From the NCBI GenBank assembly GCA_045629925.1, contig JAZQSD010000076.1:1-38035 (forward strand): a DNA stretch of 38,035 nucleotides, written 5' to 3'. Of this stretch, positions 22,994-30,284 are shown in pieces; within the stretch, counting starts at the first letter, position 1; each line of letters begins with the position of its first letter. Position numbers and translations under genes: made by a program. The DNA comes from Brotonthovivens sp045629925 (GTDB lineage: Bacteria; Bacillota; Clostridia; Lachnospirales; Lachnospiraceae). A model generated the notes under the pieces. It had not been told where the DNA came from. It saw only the letters and a list, made by a program, of their open reading frames with translations, and did not search any database.

Positions 22994-23427
22994 GGAGAAA
23001 CCACCTCCTGATTCATATATTTGTCGATGGTCAGATCATAAATTACAGAATCTGAATCCGACACACAAATATAACCTTCTTTGAAAGGTTGTCTGTATTC
23101 TGTTGTAAAAGAAACTGTGTAACAAGCATCAGATGCGGAACACATTTCCCAATTGTTGTCGTAATAGATATAGAAAGTATCTTCGCTATAGCACCCAACT
23201 GGATATAATTGTTGAAGAATATCTTGAGGATCTTCCTGGCTTCGGAAAACTTCAGCTATAGATGCGGAGATTAACACGGCCTGGTTTTGAGCAATGCTGT
23301 CTTTTTCTACCTGGTGAGAATGTACGAAACATTTTACGCAGGCAGTAGCCGCTAGTATGAAAAATAGGATTGCGATAATCAATTCTAAAAGGAACAGGCT
23401 GGAACGCTGTGCGGTTTTTTTGGCCAT
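22990..23427 (-). CDS. Prepilin-like protein with N-terminal LFLLE motif (145 aa)
   Basis: After a short basic leader (MAKKTAQRSS), the hydrophobic segment LFLLELIIAILFF begins with a glutamate at the +5 position if cut after Ser10, as in type IV pilins (FTLIE). The -1 residue is Ser and not the usual Gly, so cleavage by a prepilin peptidase is uncertain. The remaining domain of about 110 residues contains four cysteines that could form disulfides. Of the four small proteins in the unit, it is the closest to a true pilin. It lies 13 nt after the preceding gene with an AAAGGAGAC ribosome site. Confidence 0.78.
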   Translation of the reverse strand: MAKKTAQRSSLFLLELIIAILFFILAATACVKCFVHSHQVEKDSIAQNQAVLISASIAEVFRSQEDPQDILQQLYPVGCYSEDTFYIYYDNNWEMCSASDACYTVSFTTEYRQPFKEGYICVSDSDSVIYDLTIDKYMNQEVVSP

Positions 23428-23440
23428 AAGGATGTCTCCT

Positions 23441-23926
23441 TTAGTTTGCTTTGCTATGTGTACTTATAACTGTGGATGTGCGATTACCATCCGTGGAGGT
23501 ACAGGAAATCTGGTAAAGATCTTCAGAGATTTCTGTTATTTCAAGGTCTTTGATCTGCATTATAGTAGTACCTGTGTCGGCAGAAGCGGTAATCCCATCC
23601 TGTATAAAGATTTCTTTAAGCTCCCCATTCAGCTCATAAATATATGTAGTATATGTGTGTTCACCGTATGTCTGAGAGATTGCCAGGGCAGGAATCTGGT
23701 CAAACTCGCTTAAAGAAATGGTTTGATCGCCGGCTGAATCATTTTGATGGATTTTTTCTGTGATATAAGACAAAACTGTGCCCTGCTGAAAGTTTGTGTT
23801 AGATTCATTTACAACGTTTTGATAAATATTTGCAGAGAAAAGCAGTATGATCAACGCAGTGGAAGCGAATACAAAAAATAATGCAATTGGAAAAATAAAA
23901 TCTATCATATGTTTAGAGTTTTTCAT
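23441..23926 (-). CDS. Single-anchor pseudopilin-like protein (161 aa, DUF4860-like)
   Basis: One N-terminal hydrophobic helix (about 8-31) is followed by a polar exported domain rich in Thr, Ser and acidic residues. The architecture and the presence beside a GspF/PilC gene resemble the DUF4860 proteins of Clostridia, which is a recollection, not a search result. No FTLIE-like motif is visible. The ribosome site AAAGGAGG is about 12 nt from the ATG, a slightly long spacing. Confidence 0.72.
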   Translation of the reverse strand: MKNSKHMIDFIFPIALFFVFASTALIILLFSANIYQNVVNESNTNFQQGTVLSYITEKIHQNDSAGDQTISLSEFDQIPALAISQTYGEHTYTTYIYELNGELKEIFIQDGITASADTGTTIMQIKDLEITEISEDLYQISCTSTDGNRTSTVISTHSKAN

Positions 23927-23951
23927 TTTATATGTTCGCCTCCTTTAAAAA

Positions 23952-24272
23952 TTATTTTTTTATGATCGTTACGTCTGGAAAAATATTTTGTCCTAAAACC
24001 TGATAGTCAACAAAATATTCATCGGAATCGTAAGATATGCCATAGTGTTCTTTGAGATAATCTAAATCTTCAGGGTATCGGCCTTCGGACGCATAGCAGT
24101 GTGCAATTCCTCTAGAGATAGCCAACTCAAGATTCTTGGCTTCCTCGGAAGAGGTTTTATCAGAAATACCGGATATGCCATATATAAAACTACAAAAGAT
24201 CAATACAAAGATACCTAGCGCGATCACGTGTTTTATCCAAGAAAAAGAATGTTGGTGATAAAAACGCTTCAT
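23952..24272 (-). CDS. Small single-anchor protein (106 aa), possible minor pseudopilin
   Basis: The N-terminus is basic and aromatic (MKRFYHQHSFSWIKH), followed by one membrane helix (about 15-33). The exported part has AISRGIAHCYASEGRYPEDLDYLKEHYG, which resembles the segment after the helix in GspG-type pseudopilins, where a YP(E/P)xLxxL pattern is common, and ends DYQVLGQNIFPDVTIIKK. There is no prepilin peptidase motif. It follows the PilC-like gene by 21 nt with an AAAGGAG ribosome site. Confidence 0.72.
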   Translation of the reverse strand: MKRFYHQHSFSWIKHVIALGIFVLIFCSFIYGISGISDKTSSEEAKNLELAISRGIAHCYASEGRYPEDLDYLKEHYGISYDSDEYFVDYQVLGQNIFPDVTIIKK

Positions 24273-24293
24273 ATCAGATGCTCCTTTCGTTAA

Positions 24294-25307
24294 CTACATT
24301 CCAGACATGATGCCCAGAAGTGGTAACATTACGGAGAATAAGATTACACCAACGATGACAGATAAAACGATGACTAAAGTTGGTTCTAATTTTGCGATAA
24401 TGTTGGTAATTCGATTGTTAACGGTATATTCGTACTCTTCAGCAATGTGCGCTAGTGCTTCATCCATAGTACCGGTCTTGTCTGCAAGATGTGCGATGCG
24501 AGCATAAGAACCGGAAAAGATGCGCTGCTTTTGAAATGCTTCGGACAGGCTTGTACCTTCCAATATCATTTCTTTACATTTGTATATTCGATCTTTATAT
24601 TCTTCGTTTTCTACAAGATTAGCTGCAAGATCCAATCCCTGTTCTGAAGTCATCCCGCTTTTTAATGCGATAGAGAGACCATCTGCGAAACGGCAGGCGG
24701 ACATGCTTTCCTGAAGTTTTTTCTGGAAAGGAAGATGTTTTCTGCCAAAGATTACCAGAAGGATAATCACTGCGATGATAACAATAAAAGCTACTGAATA
24801 TTTAGAAAGGGACTGTCCAAAAGCCAGCAGGCCCGCTGAGAATCCGGTCATTTCCTGACCTAATTGCTGGAAGACCTGCTGGAACACAGGCATTACTTTG
24901 ACCAGGAGAACGATAATAACCAATGCCATCATAGCGATCATGATGCATGGATAGAATAAGGAACTTCGAATCATTCCTGCAAGATTTTCCTCTCTGGTGT
25001 AGTGAACAGAAAGTGCCTCCATTATGTTGTCTAACGTGCCGGTTTCTTCACCAAGCTTTATCATGTGAAGAGCATATTCTGGGAAAACTGCTGTTGCAAG
25101 AGCAGCGTTATAGAAATAACCAGTGTTTTCCATTTCACTGATCATAGTTGTTAACAATTCTTTTTCAGCCTCTGATTTTGCGTCTTCCAGCAAAATGTTA
25201 AGTCCTTCCAAAGAGGAGACGCCTGCGTGAAGGATCATGGACATCTGATTGCAGAACTCAGCGAGTTCCAAGTTGGAAAGACGTTTAGTGTTTAGCTGAT
25301 TTGTCAT
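24294..25307 (-). CDS. PilC/GspF-family inner-membrane platform protein
   Basis: This is the platform protein around which type IV pilus and type II secretion fibres are assembled. The 337 residues contain two GspF repeats (about 10-125 and 210-330) with the characteristic FCNQMSMILHAGVSSLEGL and GLSIALKSGMTSEQGL, and three membrane segments (about 115-135, 165-185 and 305-330). It is shorter than PilC of Gram-negative bacteria (about 400). It lies 31 nt after the transglutaminase lipoprotein with an AAGGAG ribosome site. The only partner ATPase nearby is PilT-like. Confidence 0.93.
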   Translation of the reverse strand: MTNQLNTKRLSNLELAEFCNQMSMILHAGVSSLEGLNILLEDAKSEAEKELLTTMISEMENTGYFYNAALATAVFPEYALHMIKLGEETGTLDNIMEALSVHYTREENLAGMIRSSLFYPCIMIAMMALVIIVLLVKVMPVFQQVFQQLGQEMTGFSAGLLAFGQSLSKYSVAFIVIIAVIILLVIFGRKHLPFQKKLQESMSACRFADGLSIALKSGMTSEQGLDLAANLVENEEYKDRIYKCKEMILEGTSLSEAFQKQRIFSGSYARIAHLADKTGTMDEALAHIAEEYEYTVNNRITNIIAKLEPTLVIVLSVIVGVILFSVMLPLLGIMSGM

Positions 25308-25338
25308 GTGCGAAAGCTCCTTGTCTTTGTTTTGAAAA

Positions 25339-26319
25339 TTAGTAAGTATATTTTACAATGTATTTGCTGCCGTCTCCGATGTATTCCTGAACCGCATAAC
25401 TGCTGTTGTTGGCAGCAAGAGTAGGGTCCATCAGTGACCAGTGTTCTCCGTCAAACTGGATAATGTTGTCAACCCAGCCGATTTCGTATACATAGCAGCT
25501 GATCCATGCATGGTATATTTCGCCGGCATAACCTACTTCTAATCGAGTTGGAATCCTCTGAGAGCGAAGCATGGAAGTCATAAGAGAGGCATAGTCAAAA
25601 CAGATGCCTGTTTGACTGGCCAGCGTTTCATCTGGAACAGGTGTGTAGCCATATGCTACAGACTGTGCTTTTTCTGTGTCGTATACGATGCTGCCTGTTA
25701 CATAACTGTAGATATTTTCAATTACATCCAGATCGGTAAGACAATTTTCTGCCAGTTCCTGTCCTTTTGTTACACAGAGACTGTTTGGAGAAAAGTCTGC
25801 ATAAATGTTAGGGTTTAAGAATGGAAGATATTCATCCGTTATGGAAATGTATTCATTTTGACTAAAAACAATAGCATACAGATCCTGTGACAGATCAACA
25901 GATTCAAGCACCGCAAAAGTGTAAGTTCCGTTGCCTCCAGTAAGTGGAAAAACGATAGGTTCTCCATATTTAGACACAAGATAGGTATATTTTGTTTTGT
26001 CAGGTGTGGTGATCTGAAACTTTACTTTTTCGTTATTACCCAAATAAGTAAGTACCACATAACCATCTGATGTGTTAGAACAATCCACAGCAACATTGTT
26101 GCGCTGGTGGACAAGGGTACCCGGTGCAGATGGTGTGTACACAACAGGGATATTGTCTCTGTATGTAATCTCCACTGGCGCGGAAGCGTTCATCTGTGGG
26201 GTAGATTCTGGTGTATCTATGGTATCGTTATTTTTACATCCGGACAGACACCCCAGGGAAAGTGCCATAGCAGTGATAAGTGCTGTAGCCCGGAAAAAAT
26301 AGCTCTTTTTTGTCATCAT
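25339..26319 (-). CDS. Lipoprotein with transglutaminase-like domain
   Basis: The signal peptide ends in the lipobox LSGC with Cys28 as lipidation site. A beta-rich region of about 45-160 precedes a transglutaminase/protease-like core with the triad Cys240 (QTGICFDYASL), His270 (YHAWISCYV) and Asp298 (SLMDPT). Such domains crosslink or cleave peptides, or bind them without catalysis. All three residues are intact here. It is the first gene of the PilC-PilT unit, so a role in modifying a surface fibre or cell-wall attachment is a reasonable inference. AAAGGAG lies about 16 nt from the ATG, a long spacing. Confidence 0.9.
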   Translation of the reverse strand: MMTKKSYFFRATALITAMALSLGCLSGCKNNDTIDTPESTPQMNASAPVEITYRDNIPVVYTPSAPGTLVHQRNNVAVDCSNTSDGYVVLTYLGNNEKVKFQITTPDKTKYTYLVSKYGEPIVFPLTGGNGTYTFAVLESVDLSQDLYAIVFSQNEYISITDEYLPFLNPNIYADFSPNSLCVTKGQELAENCLTDLDVIENIYSYVTGSIVYDTEKAQSVAYGYTPVPDETLASQTGICFDYASLMTSMLRSQRIPTRLEVGYAGEIYHAWISCYVYEIGWVDNIIQFDGEHWSLMDPTLAANNSSYAVQEYIGDGSKYIVKYTY

Positions 26320-26367
26320 AAAAGTAGTAACTGTGCTCCTTTCATTTTAAAACTCACACAACTAGTA

Positions 26368-26373
26368 ATTATA
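26368..26373 (-). promoter_or_regulatory. Extended -10 promoter of the transglutaminase-pilT unit
   Basis: On the minus strand TGGTATAAT provides a perfect TATAAT (26373-26368) with an extended TG. No good -35 box is found at 16-18 bp, which suits an extended -10 promoter or an activator-dependent one. Confidence 0.5.
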
Positions 26374-26420
26374 CCATATAAAATAGGAAATCGATACTGT
26401 AGATTCGGGTAAAAAAGCAA

Positions 26421-26449
26421 TTGTAAAGTGGAGAACAACTTGATAAAAT
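26421..26449 (+). promoter_or_regulatory. Promoter of rpiB
   Basis: TTGTAA (26421-26426), 17 bp, TAAAAT (26444-26449). The divergent pilus-unit promoter is about 50 bp away. Confidence 0.6.
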
Positions 26450-26491
26450 AACTATGTATTTAATTTTATACAAAGAGATAAGGGGAGTATT

Positions 26492-26932
26492 ATGAAAATC
26501 GCAATTGGAAATGATCACGCAGCGGTAGCGCTGAAAAATGAAATGACAGATTACTTACAGAGCCTTGGCCACGAAGTAGTGAATTTTGGAACAGATACTA
26601 ACGACAGCTGTAACTATCCAGAATTTGGAGAAGCAGTTGGACGTGCAGTAGCTGCAAAAGAAGTGGACTGTGGAGTTTTGATCTGTGGCACAGGTATTGG
26701 TATTTCTATCGCAGCAAATAAAGTTAAGGGAGTTCGTGCGGCAGTAGTTTCAGAACCAGTATCTGCACGTTTGACAAAACAGCACAATGATGCCAATATC
26801 ATTGCTTTTGGAGCAAGAATTGTTGGAGCAGAAACAGCAAAGGCAATTTTAGATGCATATCTCAATGCAGAATATGAAGGTGGACGTCATCAGAAACGTG
26901 TGGATATGATTCATGCCATTGAAGAAAAATAG
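26492..26932 (+). CDS. rpiB: Ribose-5-phosphate isomerase B
   Basis: RpiB interconverts ribose 5-phosphate and ribulose 5-phosphate. The 146-residue protein has the phosphate- and substrate-binding segments GNDHAAVALKNEM and GVLICGTGIGISIAANKVKG, with the catalytic-type Cys in the latter, and ANIIAFGARIVG. Length and motifs fit RpiB better than LacA/LacB, though these are close relatives. It is a single-gene unit with an AAGGGGAG ribosome site. Together with rpe it covers the non-oxidative pentose-phosphate isomerisations. Confidence 0.93.
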   Translation: MKIAIGNDHAAVALKNEMTDYLQSLGHEVVNFGTDTNDSCNYPEFGEAVGRAVAAKEVDCGVLICGTGIGISIAANKVKGVRAAVVSEPVSARLTKQHNDANIIAFGARIVGAETAKAILDAYLNAEYEGGRHQKRVDMIHAIEEK

Positions 26933-26943
26933 TAAGGTTTAAC

Positions 26944-26960
26944 AAATGTGCACATTTTTT
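26944..26960 (+). terminator. Weak terminator-like palindrome after rpiB
   Basis: AAATGTGCACATTT is a perfect 14-bp palindrome followed by a short T-run. With no loop spacer it would form only a short hairpin, so termination would be weak. Confidence 0.3.
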
Positions 26961-26991
26961 GCAACAATAGAAAAAATTACATGGAAAATAG

Positions 26992-27020
26992 TTGAAATGA
27001 GTACAGCTTTATTATAGAAT
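26992..27020 (+). promoter_or_regulatory. Promoter of efp
   Basis: TTGAAA (26992-26997), 17 bp, TAGAAT (27015-27020). The leader to efp is about 45 nt. Confidence 0.6.
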
Positions 27021-27070
27021 AGAACGAGATATGGTTATGAAAAGACCAGTTATTTAAGGAGGATATTCAC

Positions 27071-27628
27071 ATGGTATCAGCAGGTGATTTTAGAAATGGT
27101 GTTACATTAGAAATCGATGGACGTGTAGTTCAGATTATTGAGTTCCAGCACGTTAAACCAGGTAAAGGTGCAGCGTTCGTTAGAACAAAATTAAAAGACG
27201 TTATCAACGGTGGTGTAGTAGAAAAAACTTTCAGACCAACTGAAAAATTCCCACAGGCTCGTATCGACAAAGTAGATATGCAGTATCTGTACAATGATGG
27301 TGATTTATACTACTTCATGAACGAAGAAACATATGATCAGATCGCAATTGCTCCAGACGTAATTGGAACAGCGTTAAAATATGTTAAAGAAAACGATGTT
27401 TGCAGAGTATGTTCTTACAACGGAAGCGTATTCTCTGTTGAACCACCAATGTTCGTTGAATTAGAAATCACAGAAACAGAACCAGGTTTCAAAGGCGATA
27501 CAGCTACAGGTGCTACAAAACCAGCTATCGTTGAAACAGGTGCTACTGTTTATGTTCCATTATTCGTTGAAACAGGCGATAAGATTAGAATCGATACAAG
27601 AACAGAAGAATACATGTCTCGAGTATAA
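27071..27628 (+). CDS. efp: Elongation factor P
   Basis: EF-P binds ribosomes stalled at polyproline stretches and restores peptide bond formation. The 185-residue protein has the KOW-like N-terminal domain with the conserved loop PGKGAAFVR and tip residue Lys32, the site of post-translational modification in many species, followed by two OB domains ending in DTRTEEYMSRV. The AAGGAGG ribosome site is strong and codon use is strongly biased, as expected for a highly expressed gene. No modification enzymes are encoded nearby. Confidence 0.97.
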   Translation: MVSAGDFRNGVTLEIDGRVVQIIEFQHVKPGKGAAFVRTKLKDVINGGVVEKTFRPTEKFPQARIDKVDMQYLYNDGDLYYFMNEETYDQIAIAPDVIGTALKYVKENDVCRVCSYNGSVFSVEPPMFVELEITETEPGFKGDTATGATKPAIVETGATVYVPLFVETGDKIRIDTRTEEYMSRV

Positions 27629-27663
27629 TCATTGGGAAAAACATATTTATAAGATGACCATAG

Positions 27664-27697
27664 GCACTAAGGTGGACAACCATCTTAGTGCTTTTTT
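27664..27697 (+). terminator. Intrinsic terminator of efp
   Basis: GCACTAAGGTGG pairs with CCATCTTAGTGC (12 bp, one wobble), followed by six T. It lies just ahead of the next gene's ribosome site. Confidence 0.88.
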
Positions 27698-27712
27698 CTA
27701 GAAAGGATAACC

Positions 27713-28876
27713 ATGAAATACAATTTTGACAAAATCGTGGATCGAAAAAATACAGATTCAATTAAATGGGATTTAAGACCAAAAAACGCACCGGATGATC
27801 TGCTTCCAATGTGGGTAGCTGACATGGATTTTGAAACCCTTCCACAAATAAAAACTCGTTTAGCGGAAGTGGCAGCCCATGGAATTTATGGATATACTCT
27901 GAAATCTAAGGAATATTTGGATGCGGTATGTGGCTGGTTTACCAATCGTTTTTCATGGAATGTTCAGCCAGACTGGATTGTAAGCACCACAGGGGTTGTT
28001 ATGGCATTGTCCGCAGCAGTGCGTGCATACACGAAAGAAGGCGATGCTGTTTTGATTCAGCAGCCGGTGTATTATCCTTTTTCCAATGTGGTGAACCAGA
28101 ATAACCGCACACTGATAGTAAGCCAGCTGAAAGAATGCGATGGTTTATATCAGATGGATTTTGCGGATATGGAAGCCAAGATCAAAGAGAATAATGTGAA
28201 GATGGCGATTCTTTGCAATCCACACAATCCAATCGGACGTGTGTGGACGAAAGAAGAATTGGAGACTTATTGTGCAATCTGTGAAAAATATCAGGTGCAG
28301 ATTATTTCTGATGAGATTCATTGTGATTTCATCATGCCGGGATTTGCGCATGTATCTTTTGGAAAATTAGATTGTCTATGGAGCAAGAAAGCAGTTGTGT
28401 GCACAGCTCCTAGCAAGACTTTTAATTTGGCAGGACTTCAGGCATCCAATATCATTATTCAGGATGAACAGGTGCGCAAAGCATATACAGATGAACTTGA
28501 ACGTATATCAATTCACGGAGCAGGCTTGTTTGGATTGGAAGCATGCAAAACAGCATATCTTCATGGAGCAGATTGGGTGGATGAACTCAACGGGTATATT
28601 TATGAAAATTACCAGTATGTGAAATCCTATATTGAAGAATATCTGCCAAAGATCAAAGTAGTGGAACTTCAGGGAACATATATTGTTTGGCTTGATTTCA
28701 GAAACTATGGATTTTCAGATGAGGAATTGTCAGAGAAAATGCTGCAGGGTGCTGGTGTTTGGGTAGATGATGGCACCATGTTTGGTGAAGGTGGATCTGG
28801 ATTTATGAGAGTGAATCTGGCCACACCAAGATATTATGTAGAAAAAGCAATGAAAAAATTAAGTGAAGTATTTTAA
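27713..28876 (+). CDS. MalY/PatB-type PLP-dependent aminotransferase (cystathionine beta-lyase-like)
   Basis: This fold-type I PLP enzyme of 387 residues starts with the MalY/PatB pattern RKNTDSIKWDL and LPMWVADMDF. The cofactor lysine lies in APSKTFNLAGLQ (Lys235), with CNPHNPIGRVW and SDEIHCDF as the PLP-binding motifs. Family members cleave cystathionine to homocysteine or act as aminotransferases, and MalY also has a regulatory role in Escherichia coli. No malX or maltose genes are near, so a C-S lyase role in methionine or sulfur metabolism is more likely. The gene is separated from efp by a terminator; a promoter was not located. Confidence 0.92.
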   Translation: MKYNFDKIVDRKNTDSIKWDLRPKNAPDDLLPMWVADMDFETLPQIKTRLAEVAAHGIYGYTLKSKEYLDAVCGWFTNRFSWNVQPDWIVSTTGVVMALSAAVRAYTKEGDAVLIQQPVYYPFSNVVNQNNRTLIVSQLKECDGLYQMDFADMEAKIKENNVKMAILCNPHNPIGRVWTKEELETYCAICEKYQVQIISDEIHCDFIMPGFAHVSFGKLDCLWSKKAVVCTAPSKTFNLAGLQASNIIIQDEQVRKAYTDELERISIHGAGLFGLEACKTAYLHGADWVDELNGYIYENYQYVKSYIEEYLPKIKVVELQGTYIVWLDFRNYGFSDEELSEKMLQGAGVWVDDGTMFGEGGSGFMRVNLATPRYYVEKAMKKLSEVF

Positions 28877-28907
28877 AAGGCAGGTCCGTTTTGGACCTGT
28901 CTTTTTT
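28877..28907. terminator. Terminator between convergent aminotransferase and flippase genes
   Basis: GGCAGGTCC pairs with GGACCTGTC around a GTTTT loop, followed by six T on the plus strand and four T on the minus strand. It can serve both genes. Confidence 0.85.
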
Positions 28908-28909
28908 GG

Positions 28910-30232
28910 TCAAAAAGAGCGTTTTAATAAAATGTAAGCTATTGATGCAGACGTAATCTGGCTTGCAAGTGCACCCCACAGATATCCTCGCATTCCAAAG
29001 TAAGGGATGATAAAAAAGATAAACAAGATTCGGATGATGCATCCGGTCAGATTTACGAAAAGGACGGATTTTGCTTTGCCCAATCCTTGTAAAATACTGC
29101 TTAAAGTGCTTCCAAGAAAAAGAAAGGGGCAGATCCAAGACAGTATTTGGATATAGGTTCCTGCCAGAGTGTTGTGGAACAGGCGGGTTCCCGCAAAATT
29201 CCCGCATAAAAGGAACAGTAAGGTACAGCAAAAACCAATGATTAAAGAGAATTCAACGGTTTTTTGCATGAGCCCTCGGATTCTTTCTGGCTGACATTCT
29301 GACTGTGCCTTTGAAATTTCAGGAAGAAGCATAGCTGAAAGAGAGTTGCTCAAAACTGCAGGCAGCATGATGCTTGCCAGTGCCATTCCGGTTAAAATTC
29401 CATATAAACTCAAGGCATCGCTGGCGGAGTATCCGTATAGCTTAAGACTAATGGGAATCAAGATGTTTTCAATACTTTGAGCCATACTTAGTGCGATTCT
29501 GTTGAAGGTAAGGGGAGCGGCAAGAGAAAAGAGATCTCTGGCGGCTTTTCTTTTTGCAACTTTTTCGACCGAGTTAGATGCTTTGTAAAACTGAAGAAAT
29601 GTTATGGACAAGAGCGCTGATGCAAGCTCACCAATAACAATGCCCCAAATAGCTGTCTGGGCTGTTGCAGGTTTATTGGATGCTTCCAATATAAGAAACA
29701 ATATGTAGACACCAACCACTCGTGTAATCTGTTCTGCTAATTGTGATATAGACGGTATAGCAGCTTTTTTTATGCCGTAACAATAGCCGTTAACACAAGA
29801 ATGTATGCAGGCAAAGGGGATTGCCAGCGCCATGATGCGCAATAAGTTTTCGCAAGCGGATTCTTGCAAAAAATGGACACTTAAAAAACTTGCGTTCTCA
29901 TATATGAGAATTGATGCAGTTACAGATAACAGTACAGATGCCGTCATGCCAAGCCTCAGGTATAATCTGTTTTCAGAGGCCGAATAAGCGGTATATCTGG
30001 AGATGGCGGTCTGAATTCCGCCACAGCACACAGAAAGCGCAAACATAAAAATCGGGAAAACAAGCTGATAAATACCCAGTGCTTCAGCACCAATCATTCT
30101 GGAAAGGAATATTTTATAAAAGAAACCAATACATCGGGTCAGGATGCCTGTAAATGTTAAAAGCAACGTTCCGGCAATCAATTTGTTTTGAAGAAGGTCA
30201 GCAAGGGACTTGTGGCGGATGATGTTGTGCAT
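28910..30232 (-). CDS. SpoVB/MurJ-type oligosaccharide flippase (MOP superfamily)
   Basis: The 440-residue integral membrane protein has about 12-14 hydrophobic segments. Its N-terminus has TGILTRCIGFFYKIFLSRMIGAEALGIYQL, the pattern of the SpoVB/polysaccharide-transporter group of the MOP superfamily. Such proteins flip lipid-linked sugars, including lipid II, or support spore cortex formation. The ATG has CAGGAG upstream. It diverges from the cysteine desulfurase with only 52 bp between start codons. Exact substrate cannot be told. It is somewhat shorter than SpoVB (about 520). Confidence 0.88.
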   Translation of the reverse strand: MHNIIRHKSLADLLQNKLIAGTLLLTFTGILTRCIGFFYKIFLSRMIGAEALGIYQLVFPIFMFALSVCCGGIQTAISRYTAYSASENRLYLRLGMTASVLLSVTASILIYENASFLSVHFLQESACENLLRIMALAIPFACIHSCVNGYCYGIKKAAIPSISQLAEQITRVVGVYILFLILEASNKPATAQTAIWGIVIGELASALLSITFLQFYKASNSVEKVAKRKAARDLFSLAAPLTFNRIALSMAQSIENILIPISLKLYGYSASDALSLYGILTGMALASIMLPAVLSNSLSAMLLPEISKAQSECQPERIRGLMQKTVEFSLIIGFCCTLLFLLCGNFAGTRLFHNTLAGTYIQILSWICPFLFLGSTLSSILQGLGKAKSVLFVNLTGCIIRILFIFFIIPYFGMRGYLWGALASQITSASIAYILLKRSF

Positions 30233-30284
30233 TGAGACTCCTGAAAAAAGGTTTTGTTTAAAATATGTAGGAAAGGGTAGTTTT

